64,000 nucleotides of DNA from Liopterus haemorrhoidalis (taxonomy: Eukaryota > Arthropoda > Insecta > Coleoptera > Dytiscidae). The stretch lies in assembly GCA_963971575.1 (NCBI GenBank), contig OZ020616.1, forward strand, positions 38,468,250 through 38,532,249, given 5' to 3'. This document shows, one piece after another, positions 1-11,235 of the stretch (position 1 is the stretch's first letter; each line of letters opens with the position of its first letter). The translations under genes were made by a program, and so were the position numbers. Under the pieces are notes generated by a model that was given only the letters and a program-made list of their open reading frames with translations, ran no database searches and was not told the DNA's origin.

Positions 1-1
1 G

Positions 2-1975
2 CATAATTCAGTCCATCTATTAGTAGCAAAGACAAGAGTCGCTCCGTTAAAGCGAGTGTCGTTGCCACGCCTAGAATTATGCGCAGCTTTGCTAACCGCT
101 AGATTAGTACAATCTTTGAAAACTACATTAAGCGACTGTATCGGAGATATCTATGCCTTTTCGGATTCAATGGTCACGTTGGAATGGATTCGTGCTCCAT
201 CTTACAAATGGACCACATTTGTTGCCAACAGAGTAGCAGAAATTCAAACAGTGTTACCCTTTGAACAGTGGAGACACGTTAAATCTAAAGACAATGCGGC
301 AGATTGTGCTAGCAGAGGCTTGCTACCAAGCCAACTTTTGACTAATACTAACTGGTGGTCAGGCCCTATTTGGCTTAATTTACCTCCACTTCAATGGCCA
401 CGTTCACGCACTGATGTTTCCCGTGAAGCCGTGTTGAAGGAAAAATCCAGTAAGGATATCCAAAACCTTTGTTTCGTAAATGAAAATCAAAGTAATTTTA
501 TTGAAACTTTCTCCTCACTGAGGACTTTACTTAGAGTTGTCGTCAGAATCATGCGACTAGCGCGCAAAATTCGCTGTCGTACTGACAATCCTCCTGAACA
601 CCTGACTGTTCTGGAACTGGATAATGCTCTTCTTGCATTAATCCGTATTGAACAAAAACGCCATTTCTCTGAAGAATTAAAAGCAATTAAAGAGAACAAA
701 AAATTGTCTCGTGTTTTTCAAAAACTCAATCCATTCGTGGATGACAATGACCTGTTGAGAGTAGGTGGTCGTCTCGTCTTAGCCCCGTTGGCTTATGACC
801 AGAAGCATCCCATCCTATTACCCGCAAATGGTCATTTGACAGAACTGATTATCTGGCATAATCACGTTAAACATTGTCACGCAGGCCCACAGGCTCTGCA
901 AGGAATCCTTAGCCAACGCTATTGGATAATTTCAGCGCGTGCTGTTTTGCGACACAACTTACATCGCTGCATTCCATGTTTTAAAGGAGATCCTCCAGCT
1001 TATGCACCAATGATGGGAAACCTTCCCAGTGACCGAGTCACTGCGGCAAAGTCTTTCTTGAAGGTCGGAATCGACTACGGTGGTCCCTTTAAAATTACCC
1101 TGGCCAGAAAACGTGGAGCCAGAACATACAAGGCGTACTTATGCTTATTCGTATGCTTCGTCACTAAAGCAGTTCACACTGAATTAGTCTCTGATCTATC
1201 CACTGATCAATTCATGATGGCCCTGAGAAGATTTCTCGCACGTCGAGGTCGTTGTACAGACATATACAGTGATTGTGGTACAAACTTTGTTGGTGCCCGG
1301 CACTATATGGATGCTGTTCGTCAATTTATAGACTCTCGTGAGTTTAATAATGACATGCGAGAATTCTGTCAAGATCAACTGATAACTTGGCACTTTAACC
1401 CTCCAACTGCTCCGCATATGGGTGGACTTTGGGAAGCCGGGATCAGGTCAGTTAAAAAACATTTATACCGCGTGATAGGAGAACAAATCCTCACGTACGA
1501 AGAGCTGAATACTGTACTAACGCAAGTAGAAGCGTTATTAAATTCAAGACCTCTGTGTCCCCTCAGTTCTGATCCAGCCGATTTAACCGCCCTTACACCC
1601 GGTCATTTCCTGGTCGGAGAAGCTCTTGTAACGCTCCCTCTTGTAACAGCTCCGCAATTGGAGATGCCATTGCTCCGTCGTTGGAAATTACTCCAAGACG
1701 CTTGCATAAACTTTTGGAAACGTTGGAATCGTGACTATCTGCACACGCTTCAACAACGCAGTAAATGGTTGGAAAAACCTCCCAACCCCATTGAGGGTAC
1801 TCTTGTACTCCTTAAAGAGGACTCTTCGCCTCCCTTGAGATGGAAACTGGCTAGGATCACTAAAGTGTTAACCGGCAAAGACCACATTAGTAGAGTTGCT
1901 GAAATACAGACGACTTCCGGAACGATGTTGCGTCCGTTAGTGAAACTCTGTCCACTGCCAATTTACAACCAGTGA
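2..1975 (+). CDS. BEL/Pao retrotransposon pol, 3' part (RNase H, integrase, DUF5641)
   Basis: The reading frame is already open at base 2 and continues without a stop to TGA at 1973-1975, so this is the C-terminal part of a polyprotein that begins outside the window; the GTG at 56 is not a real start. The first codons read like the BEL/Pao RNase H segment (VAPLKRVSLPRLELCAA). An integrase zinc-binding HHCC region follows (His near 857-880, Cys near 968-979). The integrase core has Asp at 1073-1075 (GIDYGGP), Asp at 1271-1273 (DCGTNF) and Glu at 1433-1435 (LWEAGIRS). The C-terminus has the DUF5641-type region that follows BEL/Pao integrases (RRWKLLQDACINFWKRW). No frameshift or stop is seen. 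The family integrates cDNA copies of the element in the nucleus. No env-like frame follows. Whether the whole element is intact cannot be judged from this window. Confidence 0.93.
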   Translation, partial: HNSVHLLVAKTRVAPLKRVSLPRLELCAALLTARLVQSLKTTLSDCIGDIYAFSDSMVTLEWIRAPSYKWTTFVANRVAEIQTVLPFEQWRHVKSKDNAADCASRGLLPSQLLTNTNWWSGPIWLNLPPLQWPRSRTDVSREAVLKEKSSKDIQNLCFVNENQSNFIETFSSLRTLLRVVVRIMRLARKIRCRTDNPPEHLTVLELDNALLALIRIEQKRHFSEELKAIKENKKLSRVFQKLNPFVDDNDLLRVGGRLVLAPLAYDQKHPILLPANGHLTELIIWHNHVKHCHAGPQALQGILSQRYWIISARAVLRHNLHRCIPCFKGDPPAYAPMMGNLPSDRVTAAKSFLKVGIDYGGPFKITLARKRGARTYKAYLCLFVCFVTKAVHTELVSDLSTDQFMMALRRFLARRGRCTDIYSDCGTNFVGARHYMDAVRQFIDSREFNNDMREFCQDQLITWHFNPPTAPHMGGLWEAGIRSVKKHLYRVIGEQILTYEELNTVLTQVEALLNSRPLCPLSSDPADLTALTPGHFLVGEALVTLPLVTAPQLEMPLLRRWKLLQDACINFWKRWNRDYLHTLQQRSKWLEKPPNPIEGTLVLLKEDSSPPLRWKLARITKVLTGKDHISRVAEIQTTSGTMLRPLVKLCPLPIYNQ

Positions 1976-2378
1976 TGTCAGTGGCTCTGTATTTTCAGTA
2001 TTTTGATTTCATTTAAATGTTGTATATACGTTCACCTTAGTTAAGCTAGATATTCTAAGTTAGTTCGTTAGTAGTTAATCTAAAATTTCACTTAGCATTT
2101 AGGTTAATTTTGATAACCTTTTGGTAATTTATTAGTTTGTACTTCACCACATTATTATCCTCATTTATGATATTATGAACTTATACAGTCCACTTCGAAA
2201 GGTTCTCTTTGAGAACGATTTATTTTCTTCCAGCGTTAGCTGTTAGCTTCGCGCGTTCACTGAGTGAACCGGAATTTGTTGAAACATTGACCTTGTCAAT
2301 ACTTACTCGGCCTCCGAGCCACCAAACTTAAAGCTTTTGTATTTTAGCTATTATGCTAGTATTTTAGTCTAAATAATG

Positions 2379-2401
2379 GAAAGACCCCCTAGTGGTCTTT
2401 C
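2379..2401 (+). other. Stem-loop next to the polypurine tract of the BEL/Pao element
   Basis: GAAAGACC at 2379-2386 and GGTCTTTC at 2394-2401 are perfect 8-base inverted repeats around a 7-base loop, directly before the purine run. A role in plus-strand priming or 3' processing is only inferred. Confidence 0.5.
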
Positions 2402-2411
2402 GGGGGGAGAA
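2401..2411 (+). promoter_or_regulatory. Polypurine tract of the BEL/Pao element
   Basis: CGGGGGGAGAA lies immediately before TGTTGCG, the start of the 3' LTR. A purine run at this place primes plus-strand DNA synthesis in LTR retrotransposons. Confidence 0.75.
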
Positions 2412-3055
2412 TGTTGCGTTCTAAAACCCCGCAATTTATAATTAAATTTATTTATAGTTGAATTTATATTTACCGCTTGTAATGTAATACTTAACTTGCT
2501 CATTGGACCTCTTAGGTCCACGTGACTTACGTTAGACCAATAGTAGCCTGTCATGTGACAGACTGCCAGCCAATTGTAGCCTTCTTGTCCATTCTTTTTG
2601 GTTTCTGGTGTCTATCCACGAAACTTTCTCTTTCAATGCAGCGTTCAAAGTGTATAGATCGCCATTTTAGCAGTTCACGTTTTTAGTGTTTATAATTGCA
2701 ACGAAGAGGTTTTAGTTAGTGCTTATTTATATAATAAGCCTAATATCTTATTATCGGTGTTTATTTGTTCAGTTTCGATAGTATCTGTGTAAATAAATAC
2801 CAAACCAGGCGAGGTGAATCGCCATTGTTAAACATTTACTGTGCTACGTAAAATACCAATTCTTTGGTAGTATTTGTTTAACTTTGTATGTTATTCTTGC
2901 TAACTTTCGTTAGTTAATGTCGATTGTCGTGAATTTAATTACGATACAATCGTTTAGTTATTATATTTTAATAATACAAGTAAAAATTTGTTACAAACTC
3001 GTTTCCGAGTTATTTTTATACTTTAAATAGCCTGACCCGCTTATCGGTCATTTCA
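2412..3055 (+). repeat. 3' LTR of the BEL/Pao element (right end approximate)
   Basis: The LTR start is fixed by the polypurine tract followed by TGTTG, the usual start of BEL/Pao LTRs. The right end is placed at a CA near 3050-3055, before a change to T-rich tandem repeats. The 5' LTR is outside the window, so neither the exact end, the LTR divergence nor the target duplication can be checked. An AATAAA-like signal lies near 2790. Confidence 0.7.
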
Positions 3056-3059
3056 GTGT

Positions 3060-3180
3060 AAGTACGCTTTTTTCCGTGTGCCCTTTTTGCCGTCTGTGTA
3101 TTTTTTCATGTGTGCTTTTTTCCGTGTGCGTATTAATCCATGTGCGTTTTTTTCGTGTGCGTTTTTTCCGTGTGCGTATT
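3060..3180 (+). repeat. Minisatellite, about 16-bp unit
   Basis: About eight imperfect copies of a unit like CCGTGTGCGTTTTTT follow each other directly after the BEL/Pao LTR. They may belong to the flank or to the very end of the element. Confidence 0.65.
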
Positions 3181-3567
3181 TTTATATTATATAAGAAAAT
3201 GGAGAATTAATTTTAATAAATATATTTTAAATTTAACGGCACAAATCATTTTTAGTTTTAACATTATAAATATAATGCACTGAGTGAAAATGAATCATTT
3301 TCCCATCTTAAAAAGTTAATGAATAAATAATTCGGAATAATACTCATTATTTGTCCAGTTTTTAATAATACGCGAAGAGTTGATTCAATTTGAATTGGAT
3401 GAAGTTAGGCGTATGGATAGAGAAAGAAGTCTGAGTTGTAGAGCAAGTTCCACATTAAGGTAATGATTTGTTTGCCAACACAGTTGGCAACGGGTGCACT
3501 AGTTTATAATAAAGCTAGAAAAAATATTAGTAATAAACCTATCTAGGTTTCACTTTCCGGATTATTC
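3181..3567. other. No gene seen
   Basis: AT-rich sequence between the BEL/Pao LTR and the DD41D transposon; no open frame or repeat family was recognised. Confidence 0.5.
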
Positions 3568-3569
3568 TA

Positions 3570-4869
3570 CAAGTGTCTCAAAAGAAATTTTATATTTAGT
3601 GGATCGATTAAAAAAAAGTAAGCCGTATATAGAAAAAATGTTTATTAATTATTAAAATACACTTTTTGGGGATTTATTTCTTAAAAATAATATCGTCTAA
3701 ATGTAGACCCTCGCGTTCTCGGCACTCATTTAATCGAACAGTAAAATTACTTATGACGTCTCGGCAGGTGGACTCAGGGATGGCTGCCATTTCGTGACGG
3801 ATATTTTTTTTCAAATGCGCCAGTGAAGTCGGTTTATTGGCGTAAACTTTAGATTTAAGATAACCCCATAGGAAATAGGGGTTAAATCTGGACTGCGTGG
3901 AGGCCAATTTATGTCATCTCTCCGGGAGATCAATTTGCCTGAGAAAATTTGACGAACACGTGGCAGAGACATATTGGACGTGTGTGAAGTTGCTCCGTCC
4001 TGTTGGAACCATGTTCTTTGGTTATAGCCAGGAAAGTTTTGCAGTTCAGGTACCAAGAAGTTGTCTAACATCTTCACAAAACGCTCTGAATTCACTGTAA
4101 CTGCACGCCCCCTTTCGTCTTCAAAAAAGTAAGGGCCGATAATTCCTCGCGCCGACGTCGCAGCCCATACGGTCACTTTAGGCGAATGTAGGGGTTTCTG
4201 ATGTTTGCGTTTCGGATTCGTTGCACTCCAGTAGCGGCAGTTCTGCTTATTTACGTGGCCATTAAGATGAAAATGAGCTTCATCCGAAAACAAAATGTTG
4301 GTAAACGTTGAAAATCGCTCAATCACCTGATTTACGAAATTAAGCCTCTGACTGGCATCTTGGGGCTTTAATTCTTGCACCAATTGAATTTTGTAGGGGT
4401 GCAGCTTTAGGTCTTTGTGCATAATGCGATGTAATGATGATCTATGCACATTTAAAGCACTTGCGCGCTTCCAAATTGAAAGGTTCGGGTCGTCACGAAC
4501 AGACTGATTAACATTCTCCACGTTTTCTACCGTTCTTGATGACCTAGGTCGCCCGGATTTTGATTTATCCAGCGTTGTACCAGTCTCTTCAAACTTTTTA
4601 ACCCAATGTCGAATGAGAGGAATGCTTGGCGCATCATTTAAGTGGCGAAAACCTCGAATACTGCAGAATTTTCTACGCGCTACAGTCGCCGAATCACCGT
4701 TTTTGTAAAACTCTCGCACGCATAACGCGCGGTCTGCTCCCGAGAAACGCTCCATAGCGACTATATTCCCAAGAGCCAGGCTACCGATTTGCATAACCCC
4801 CGCGCCCCTCGGATACGTTGCGTTCACGCAGTAAGCTAAATAAATATAAAATTTCTTTTGAGACACCTT
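3570..4869 (-). mobile_element. Tc1/mariner-superfamily DD41D-type transposon, copy A
   Basis: Terminal inverted repeats (CAAGTGTCTCAAAAG at the left, its complement with small changes at the right) are flanked by TA at 3568-3569 and 4870-4871, the target duplication of this superfamily. A second copy in the opposite orientation lies at 49171-50516. Copy A has lost one G in the left repeat and the terminal G at the right, plus 7 bp inside the transposase. About 1300 bp. Confidence 0.9.
3674..4755 (-). pseudogene. DD41D-type transposase, broken by a 7-bp deletion
   Basis: The likely start is the ATG at 4755 (MERFSGADRALCVREF); the longer open frame only adds codons from the terminal repeat. 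An N-terminal helix-turn-helix region of the DUF4817 kind is followed by a DDE domain: first Asp in FSDEAHFHLNG, second in WFQQDGATSHTS. Beside copy B, seven bases (GGACTTT) are missing near 3877. The deletion removes the codon of the third catalytic Asp (TPMDFFLWG in copy B) and shifts the frame, so the C-terminal 77 residues (3674-3907) are read in another frame. Counting residues between the second and third Asp with both copies gives 41, which fits the DD41D group reported from insects. Over the first 233 residues of the open frames I count about eight amino-acid differences from copy B. This copy cannot make active enzyme. Confidence 0.88.
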
Positions 4870-4871
4870 TA

Positions 4872-6035
4872 CATATAAAATTTTTGATTGATCGCACGAT
4901 GTCCTTTATAAAAACCAGAGAAATATGAGATTCATATATATAAAATATTTTATTGCCAGGCAATTAAAGTACAAATTTAAAAAAATAAAATTACATAGTG
5001 GTTATACATATGCCTAATTGTATTTCTATGTATTCAAGTATAAATATTTTATTATTTTTTAACAATAGTGTTTAATACTATGTTGCCACACACAATTAGT
5101 TACGCCGGGAAAAAGGGCAAAACCCAGCACTTTGGTATGAGATTCATAAGAGTGATATGATGTAAGGTACATTATAGGAATATTGATATTTTGTAACAAA
5201 ATTGCATAAATCCATTGTTCCCTTCCTCACACTTTCCTCCATTATGTGCATTGATAAAACCTGTCAACCTAAGTCATTTAAAGAAAACAAAACACTTCTA
5301 AACCAATTCAATTGAAATAGTGTTCTCACTGAAGGAATAGGATTCAAAATGCCATTCTTACATACAGTCGATAGAAATTGAGAAACAACACCGTTCCGTA
5401 ATATTTCTTTCTCAATGAAAAGGTGAGGCATCTTTTAGTTTTACTGTGGGATTTATGAATAATCTTCAATTATATTCTAGATATCTGTAATATTATATAA
5501 ATGAATCGCACGATATGAAATATCCTTGTAAAAATAAACCTGTTGGTTTGTTATCAGTATATCATGGACGAACACTCACGATTTATCACAAATAATTTAA
5601 CCTTATTGTAATTTTATAAAGATCACGGTAATTAGAAAGAAAGTGACTCATTGCGATTCACCAATCACAATTAAAATTCTCATCGGAAATACTGAAAGAG
5701 AAGAGGATGTTATTGTATTGTTTGATATTTTCGGACAAGATTTTTATTTTCCTCTTCTGGGTAGGAAAGTTTATTGTTTTATCCGGGTCATTAACTTCCT
5801 AATTAATAATGACGTCAAATTGCTAGTTATTAATAATTTGAAGATATTTTTTAACAATGTAAGATATTAATAACCTATGTTAGAAACTTTTGAAAAGCTA
5901 AAGCATTTTTTATTGGAAAATTAAGGCAGTAATCCAATCATTATTGTAAATAAAGACAGCTTGGCTCTGCTACTGTGAAATTATTAAAGAGATTTCGGAG
6001 ACCTAGAAAGAGATGCAAAACCTTTAGAAAACATT
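4872..6035. other. No recognisable gene
   Basis: AT-rich. A 75-codon open frame at 5643-5870 has no motif I recognise and ordinary AT-rich composition, so I do not call it a gene. Confidence 0.5.
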
Positions 6036-6039
6036 ATTA

Positions 6040-6140
6040 TGAAAATATTATGAGAAGTGTTAATTTTCACACATTTCAGGATTTTGTAGGTATTTAATAA
6101 GCCAACAGAATGCTGGATGTTTAGGATCTAGTTTTTGTTT
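6040..6140 (-). repeat. Short interspersed repeat, copy 1 of 3
   Basis: The reverse complement contains CCTGAAATGTGTGAAAATT and neighbouring sequence shared with 35900-35975 (+) and 53335-53375 (+). No termini were identified. Confidence 0.5.
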
Positions 6141-6727
6141 TCTAATCAAAATTAACAGTTTTTGGCAATCATTTTTATTCATTGTTTGAATATATTATCC
6201 ATTTAATTTTTTTTAAACAAAATTTAAATAATTTGCGAAAATTTCGCCACAATAAATTTTAAATTAAAATATCCCAACGATTTTTCTGTATTTGTTCGTA
6301 TTCAAGTCTTCATTAAATTAATAAGAAATATATTGATAAATTGCTTAATTTTTTTTCAATTTCAGAAACATAGATCTAACTATTAACTTTTACAAGTTTG
6401 AATTATTAAGTATTTCACTACTATAAATGATTTATTCCTCTTTGATACACTAAATATAAAAACGTATAATAGTAGACAGACACGTGAACTCTATTTTCAG
6501 CTGTTAATTATTTTAAATTTAAGAAAAGACACTACCTTAGCCATAAATATCAAAAATCCATAACAATATTAGTCATAATTTAGCAATGATTTAAAAAAAT
6601 TATAAATTTTCTTAAAAACATAAAAACAAAATCTGATAAAAAATTCCTCCCTTAATTATTTGTTCAGATTTTTAGTTTCTATTTACGTTAAAAGATGGCA
6701 GATCTCCAAGCTAAAAAAGTCGTATTA

Positions 6728-7165
6728 AACTAAAAAAAAAACCTGTGGCCTTCACAAGACGACCGCCATCACAAAGTAATTGTATAAAATACATTCTAGC
6801 AGTAAAGTAGTTATTATTGTAAAATACAGTAACGTATTATATTACGTTGACAATTTCATAATATGTATTTATAATTAACGATAACCATGGAAACGTACCT
6901 GCATACATACAAAAAAAAACTCAAATAAAAGTTGTTAGTTATTGCTTTTATAGAAACTTTTGTTAAATAAATTTTTTCGAAATATTTCTCTGTTGTAAAA
7001 TATTCGCAAAAATCTTAAAACCGACATGAGTATATAAACTCTCATTTATAGTTAGCCGATTTTTACCAAAAGTTAATTAACTCTTGCCATTGATGCCAAA
7101 AGCTTAAATATGAAGTTTCATAAAAATCGTTTTGCCCGAATTTGCTCTGTACGTGTACACAGACC

Positions 7166-7225
<60 letters not shown>

Positions 7226-7400
7226 TACAGACAGACAGACAGGCAGTCAGATAGACAGACATACAGACAGACCGACAGACATCATGCTAAAAATAGTCAA
7301 AACGTTATGTAGGGATTATAATTCGTAGAGAACCATCGAAATCTCGAAATGTGAAAATCGATATGATCACAATACTTTTGTATGGTAAAAAGGATGCCGG
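6728..7400 (-). repeat. GTCT-bearing interspersed repeat, copy 1
   Basis: Read on the minus strand this shows the order typical of the family: dGATTTCGATGG-like leader, CATAACGTTTTGACTATT, AGCATGATGTCTG, a (GTCT)n run, CAAATTCGG, CTTCATATTTAAGC, then TTTTATTTGAG and the GGCGGTCGTC end. Here the GTCT tract reads as GACA at 7158-7275. The GACCGCC-proximal end is near 6750. The other end is decayed near 7400. Confidence 0.75.
7158..7275. repeat. (GACA)n microsatellite
   Basis: Imperfect GACA/CAGA tetranucleotide run inside the GTCT-bearing repeat. Its open translation (TDRQTDRQ) is an artefact of the repeat. Confidence 0.95.
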
Positions 7401-7569
7401 GTAGAAATTATGACCAAAAAAAGGGTGCCAGAATGATTTTTGCGCCCTTACTAACTTTGCACTTGAGGCGAGTGCCTCACTCGTCAGACACTGTCTTATA
7501 CAATATCTACACGTGGACACACGATCAGATATATTTTTCAAAGTTTTGATAGATGCAATTTTTAACTTA

Positions 7570-8334
7570 TAGGGGAAACTTTTTAAGATCGCAGCGCCAT
7601 ATGCGGCAAAGCTGGAACACTCGAAAGTGACTGTATTAAACTGTTACTCGTGTATTTGTTTACATGGTGAAAATGAACAGGAGTTGTATTTTTCCTGTTT
7701 TGCTTTTTTTTTATTTAAGATAATCTTATAGTTACAAGATATGTAATAATATACTATTCTAAAGAAATTTCAAGGAAATTTTTAGTTTTTCATTGTATTT
7801 TTAATTCTTTTTGACTGTCTGTCAATATAATAGTAACAAAAATATGGTAAATATATTAGTAAAAATTAATATCTCTGCCTGAAAAAGTAGAAGGGCCTTT
7901 TAATATATCAACTGATGATTTAGGCAAATTTTAGGTGGGGTATGTGCTTTTCTCAGTTTTTCTTGGACGTAAACAATCACTTTCCATAAAATGCAACGAA
8001 CAAACGTGCACGCATGGGCTTGGATTCTTGCCCATTTTTAGTTTTTGGGTCCATAGAAACCTACGATTCACTTTCGCTCTGCCTCCAAACGTCGTTTCAA
8101 TTGAAATTTTTTTCGATTTAGATAAATTATGGAATGTTTAATAGGGATTCTTCCTTATTCACGATTTACATTGCGGCACACAACAAAATTGATTGTTTTT
8201 TCCATGATTCACAAAAATAAAACACAAACAACAAAAAAACACGTATTTCTCCACTGAACAAAACAAAACAATGTCACTCTCGTATCTTCTGCAAATTGCA
8301 ACCAGATGTCAGGGAGCTTAAGAAGTTTCCCCTA
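7570..8334. mobile_element. TIR element (MITE-like), TA target duplication
   Basis: TAGGGGAAACTTTTTAAG at the left matches the reverse complement of the right end (TTAAGAAGTTTCCCCTA) with one difference; TA flanks both ends at 7568-7569 and 8335-8336. About 765 bp, with no transposase-like frame. The ends and TA duplication suggest Tc1/mariner-type mobilisation. Confidence 0.7.
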
Positions 8335-8336
8335 TA

Positions 8337-8955
8337 ACTAGTGATTTATAATTTGGCTCCCTACAAAACAGGGACAACTAAAATAAAAAACTAAATGTAT
8401 TCTTGTTTGGACGAAATAAAACTAAATAAATCGAATGTAATGTAACAATAAGGTCATAGTTCACTCGCAAAATAAATTGAAAGGTACCTCATTGATTGTC
8501 TAAATAAAGAAACCACTTTCAGATCTGTTGAAATTTGGAGCTATTAAAAATGTAATTAATAAAGAAGATGATCAATTCATCAAAGATATAATTAAAAAAA
8601 CGTAACGGATTGTTAAATGTTTAGTAATGTAATGATAAGGAAATAGTTAGAGAACATTAATTTAGAGCAATTATCTGTTAATAGTATGAGGTATATCGTA
8701 GCTTAACAAACAAGAGGTGGCATTCACGATTGACTACTTAACCGTCTCTTCTTTCTAGAGCTAGGGAACATCTCTTGCAGGCGGTACTGTAATACCTGAT
8801 GATTGCACAATGCGGATACGCGCTCTTACTTGCGCATTCAAATGTCACAAGTACATAAAACTAACTATAAACACAAAATTTACACATAGAACAGTCAAAA
8901 TAATTATATTTCGTAAAGAAATTTATGTGATTTAATGATTTATTAACATATTTAG
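8337..8955. other. No gene seen
   Basis: AT-rich stretch between a MITE and a SINE. No motif recognised. Confidence 0.5.
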
Positions 8956-8957
8956 AC

Positions 8958-9110
8958 AGGTACGACCTCAGTAGCGCAGAGGTAGCAATGCTGTTTCTCG
9001 TGCTAAAGATCCCGGGTTTGAATCCTGATCACGGCATGGATATTTGTACCTGTCCTTGTCACCTCCTCCTTATTTAAATAATTAAAGAAATAATAATAAT
9101 AAAAAAACAT
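8958..9110 (+). repeat. tRNA-derived SINE
   Basis: An A-box-like TAGCGCAGAGG (about 8972-8982) and a B-box-like GGTTTGAATCC (9015-9025, one mismatch to GGTTCGAATCC) are about 33 bases apart, as in tRNA-derived pol III promoters. The sequence ends in an A-rich AATAATAATAATAAAA tail. No acceptor stem pairs, so it is not a tRNA gene. Confidence 0.7.
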
Positions 9111-9119
9111 CACATCATA

Positions 9120-9185
9120 CAGGGCCGGCGCTAGGATTTGCGAAGCCAAGTGCCAGGGCAGGTACAAGGCCATGTGCGAGATTGA
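9120..9185 (+). repeat. hAT-like terminal fragment
   Basis: CAGGGCCGGCGCTAGGATTT looks like the GC-rich start of many hAT MITEs. No matching right end was found, so only a fragment is called. Confidence 0.35.
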
Positions 9186-9622
9186 CAAGAAAAATTTATA
9201 TTGACGCGATGGTCAAAAAGGGCTAGTTCAATAATGATGGACCACGCAAAATCTCTACTAACTAGTAGTATCTCTATCTTTACCAATTTTTACGAGTTTT
9301 TTTTTTTTTATTAACTGATAATTATATGAACAAATAAAACACTGTCACTACACTCTGAATTATAAATTCACGTGAACTATAAATACAATCAAATTTGTTT
9401 AAAAACACTTGCACGTAATTCGTCAAACGCCTCGAACTAATTTTTGTAGATTTCTCGGTACGACTCAATTTATCTTTTGAACTGAACTGTGTTCTGTTTT
9501 TAATTGGAAGGACTAAACTGAAAAGACAGATTAACATAACTGCATTGTAGAGTGATAATATTTATGCTGTTCAGAAAGTTCGCAAAATGCGCGAAGCATT
9601 TTGCGAACAGCATTTCTTCATA

Positions 9623-10432
9623 CAGCAAGATAGAGGGAATACGATTTTTCTCGAAAACGCGACGTGTGAACAAGTTGGGAAAAAATTTAACCAAGTTTAC
9701 CCAAACAATCAAATGGTAGTATAGAAATTTTCCGAAGCAAACCGGAAGAACAGGGTATCAAGGTCAACTTTTATTTTTTAAATAGGATCGTATATCGTAT
9801 TGGGTATGTTTGGATAGAGCTTTTGAAAATAATCAACTTTTACTAAATTTTTTTTAATGTCTTCTATGGTTTACCAAATATTGTATGCTGTAAAACAACT
9901 TGAAAGTAGAATATTTAGATTTAAGCTTGCAAGCCGACCGGCGTAGCGCTGTGGTAACACATGTGCTCTGCGTCCTAGCTAATTGCAGCAGCATAGAACA
10001 TAAAATTAAAAAAAGCACTTTCCAGTAGGTACGACTTGAAAGTGGAAATTTTTTATTATCATCCGATACCATCAGGATGCGAAAGAGTTTAAATCAAAAC
10101 AGAACGCACTTTGAACACTTCTTAATAAAAATACTTCATGTCATTACAGAGAATATCATTTTTCGTAAACCGTAGAAGATATTAAAAAAAATGTTTAAGT
10201 AAAAGCTGTTTCTTTTCAAAAACTCTATCCAAAGATATCCAACACGATATATGTTTCTAATTAAAAAATCAAGGTAGTTCTTGATATCCTATACTTCCGG
10301 TTTATTCCCGAAAACTTCTTTACTACCATTAGATTCTTTGGGATACTTTGGCCAACAAAATTTTTTTCCAACTTACACATATGTCGTGTTTTCGAGAAAA
10401 ATCGTGTTCCCTCTATCATGATACATCCTGTG
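9623..10432. mobile_element. Fold-back element with about 280-bp inverted arms
   Basis: The left arm (about 9623-9890) and right arm (about 10140-10432) are diverged reverse complements: both carry GATAGAGGGAA, TTTTTCTCGAAAAC, GGTAGTA..AATTTTC and the ACGATATA region. TA lies outside each end (9621-9622, 10433-10434). A third arm-like copy lies at 20309-20590 inside a hAT element. There is no transposase, so this is a non-autonomous Tc1/mariner-like element. Confidence 0.7.
9933..10022 (+). repeat. SINE fragment inside the fold-back element
   Basis: TAGCGCTGTGGTAAC (about 9953-9967) fits a pol III A box, and the copy ends in AAAATTAAAAAAAGC. The B box is missing, so this is a truncated or decayed SINE in the loop between the fold-back arms. 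Confidence 0.45.
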
Positions 10433-10499
10433 TACATGCATACAAAAGAACTAATTTATATATTAGTATATATTTACTGATATATTACATAGGTGCTAT

Positions 10500-11235
10500 A
10501 TATAATAATAATAATAATAATAAATTTATTTATTGGCAAGGTTCAGTTTACACTGGTCTACCACCTAGCCTTAATGTTATTTTACAATTTAGTAGAAAAT
10601 CGAGTACATACAATTTTTTAATGTTAACAAATAATAATATTGTTTACTTAGTACAATACACAGTCTAATTGCAGACGGATCGATCCATGTAGTTCACATT
10701 GGGACCATTTGTTGGCGGAGTCGCTTTTTGAATTGGGCAATTTTAAGATTTTTAGGAATGGAGTTTTATATCGTGGAAGGTGTTTGGGAATATGTATCAT
10801 GTGAGAGTTCCTAGTATTTGTACTATTAACTTGTGATCTTTAATGATTTTTTCGACTAGATAGCTAGGCTCGTTTGTGCTTAAGCTTTTGTGAATGAAAC
10901 ATGCGTAATGCAAGTGTTTTCTTTTAGACATGTTTAACCATCCTAACTTCCTCAGGTGTTGGGAAGTAGGTTCACTTTTCTTTAGTCCTAATATGAAACG
11001 TACACAGTAGTTTTGCACTTTTTGAATTCGCCTCGAATCGAAATACCACAGGGAAGGTCCGTAAATCGCGTCACAGTAATTAAAGATCGAAAGGACGAGA
11101 CTGTCACATAGTATTTGTTTGTGTTTTTTGTTTAGCACGAAACGGTTCATAAATAGTTTTTTTAGTGCAAGAAAAGCACGTTTTATTAATAAACTAATAT
11201 ATTCTTTGAATTTCTGTTCGGTGTCTAGTACATAT
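10500..11235 (-). pseudogene. Jockey-like LINE, 5'-truncated 3' end (reverse transcriptase C-terminus)
   Basis: The minus-strand frame at 10797-11150 encodes the region after the RT palm of jockey-like non-LTR elements: SLVLSIFNYCDAIYGP, RRIQKVQNYCVRFILG and LRKLGWLNMSKRKHLHYACF. It extends upstream to about 11220 (AFLALKKLF). After a frame change near 10797 a further conserved-looking tail (HIPKHLPRYKTPF) follows. The element ends at a (TAA)n-type tail at 10502-10530, as LINE 3' ends do, so the 3' end lies at the left. The catalytic RT and endonuclease parts are missing, so it is a dead 5'-truncated insertion. Confidence 0.82.

Noticed and set aside
1196..1417. Minus-strand frame inside the BEL/Pao pol
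   Set aside because: Shadow of the real plus-strand coding sequence.
5643..5870. 75-codon frame
   Set aside because: No motif, composition as the surroundings, no partner frame or family recognised.
7110..7328. Open frame encoding (TDRQ)n, with similar ones at 24959-25144, 30582-30776 and 61872-62074
   Set aside because: Translation of a GACA/GTCT microsatellite inside an interspersed repeat; the frame is open only because the repeat has no stop.
8958..9040. tRNA gene
   Set aside because: A and B boxes are present but no acceptor or anticodon stem pairs, and an A-rich SINE tail follows.
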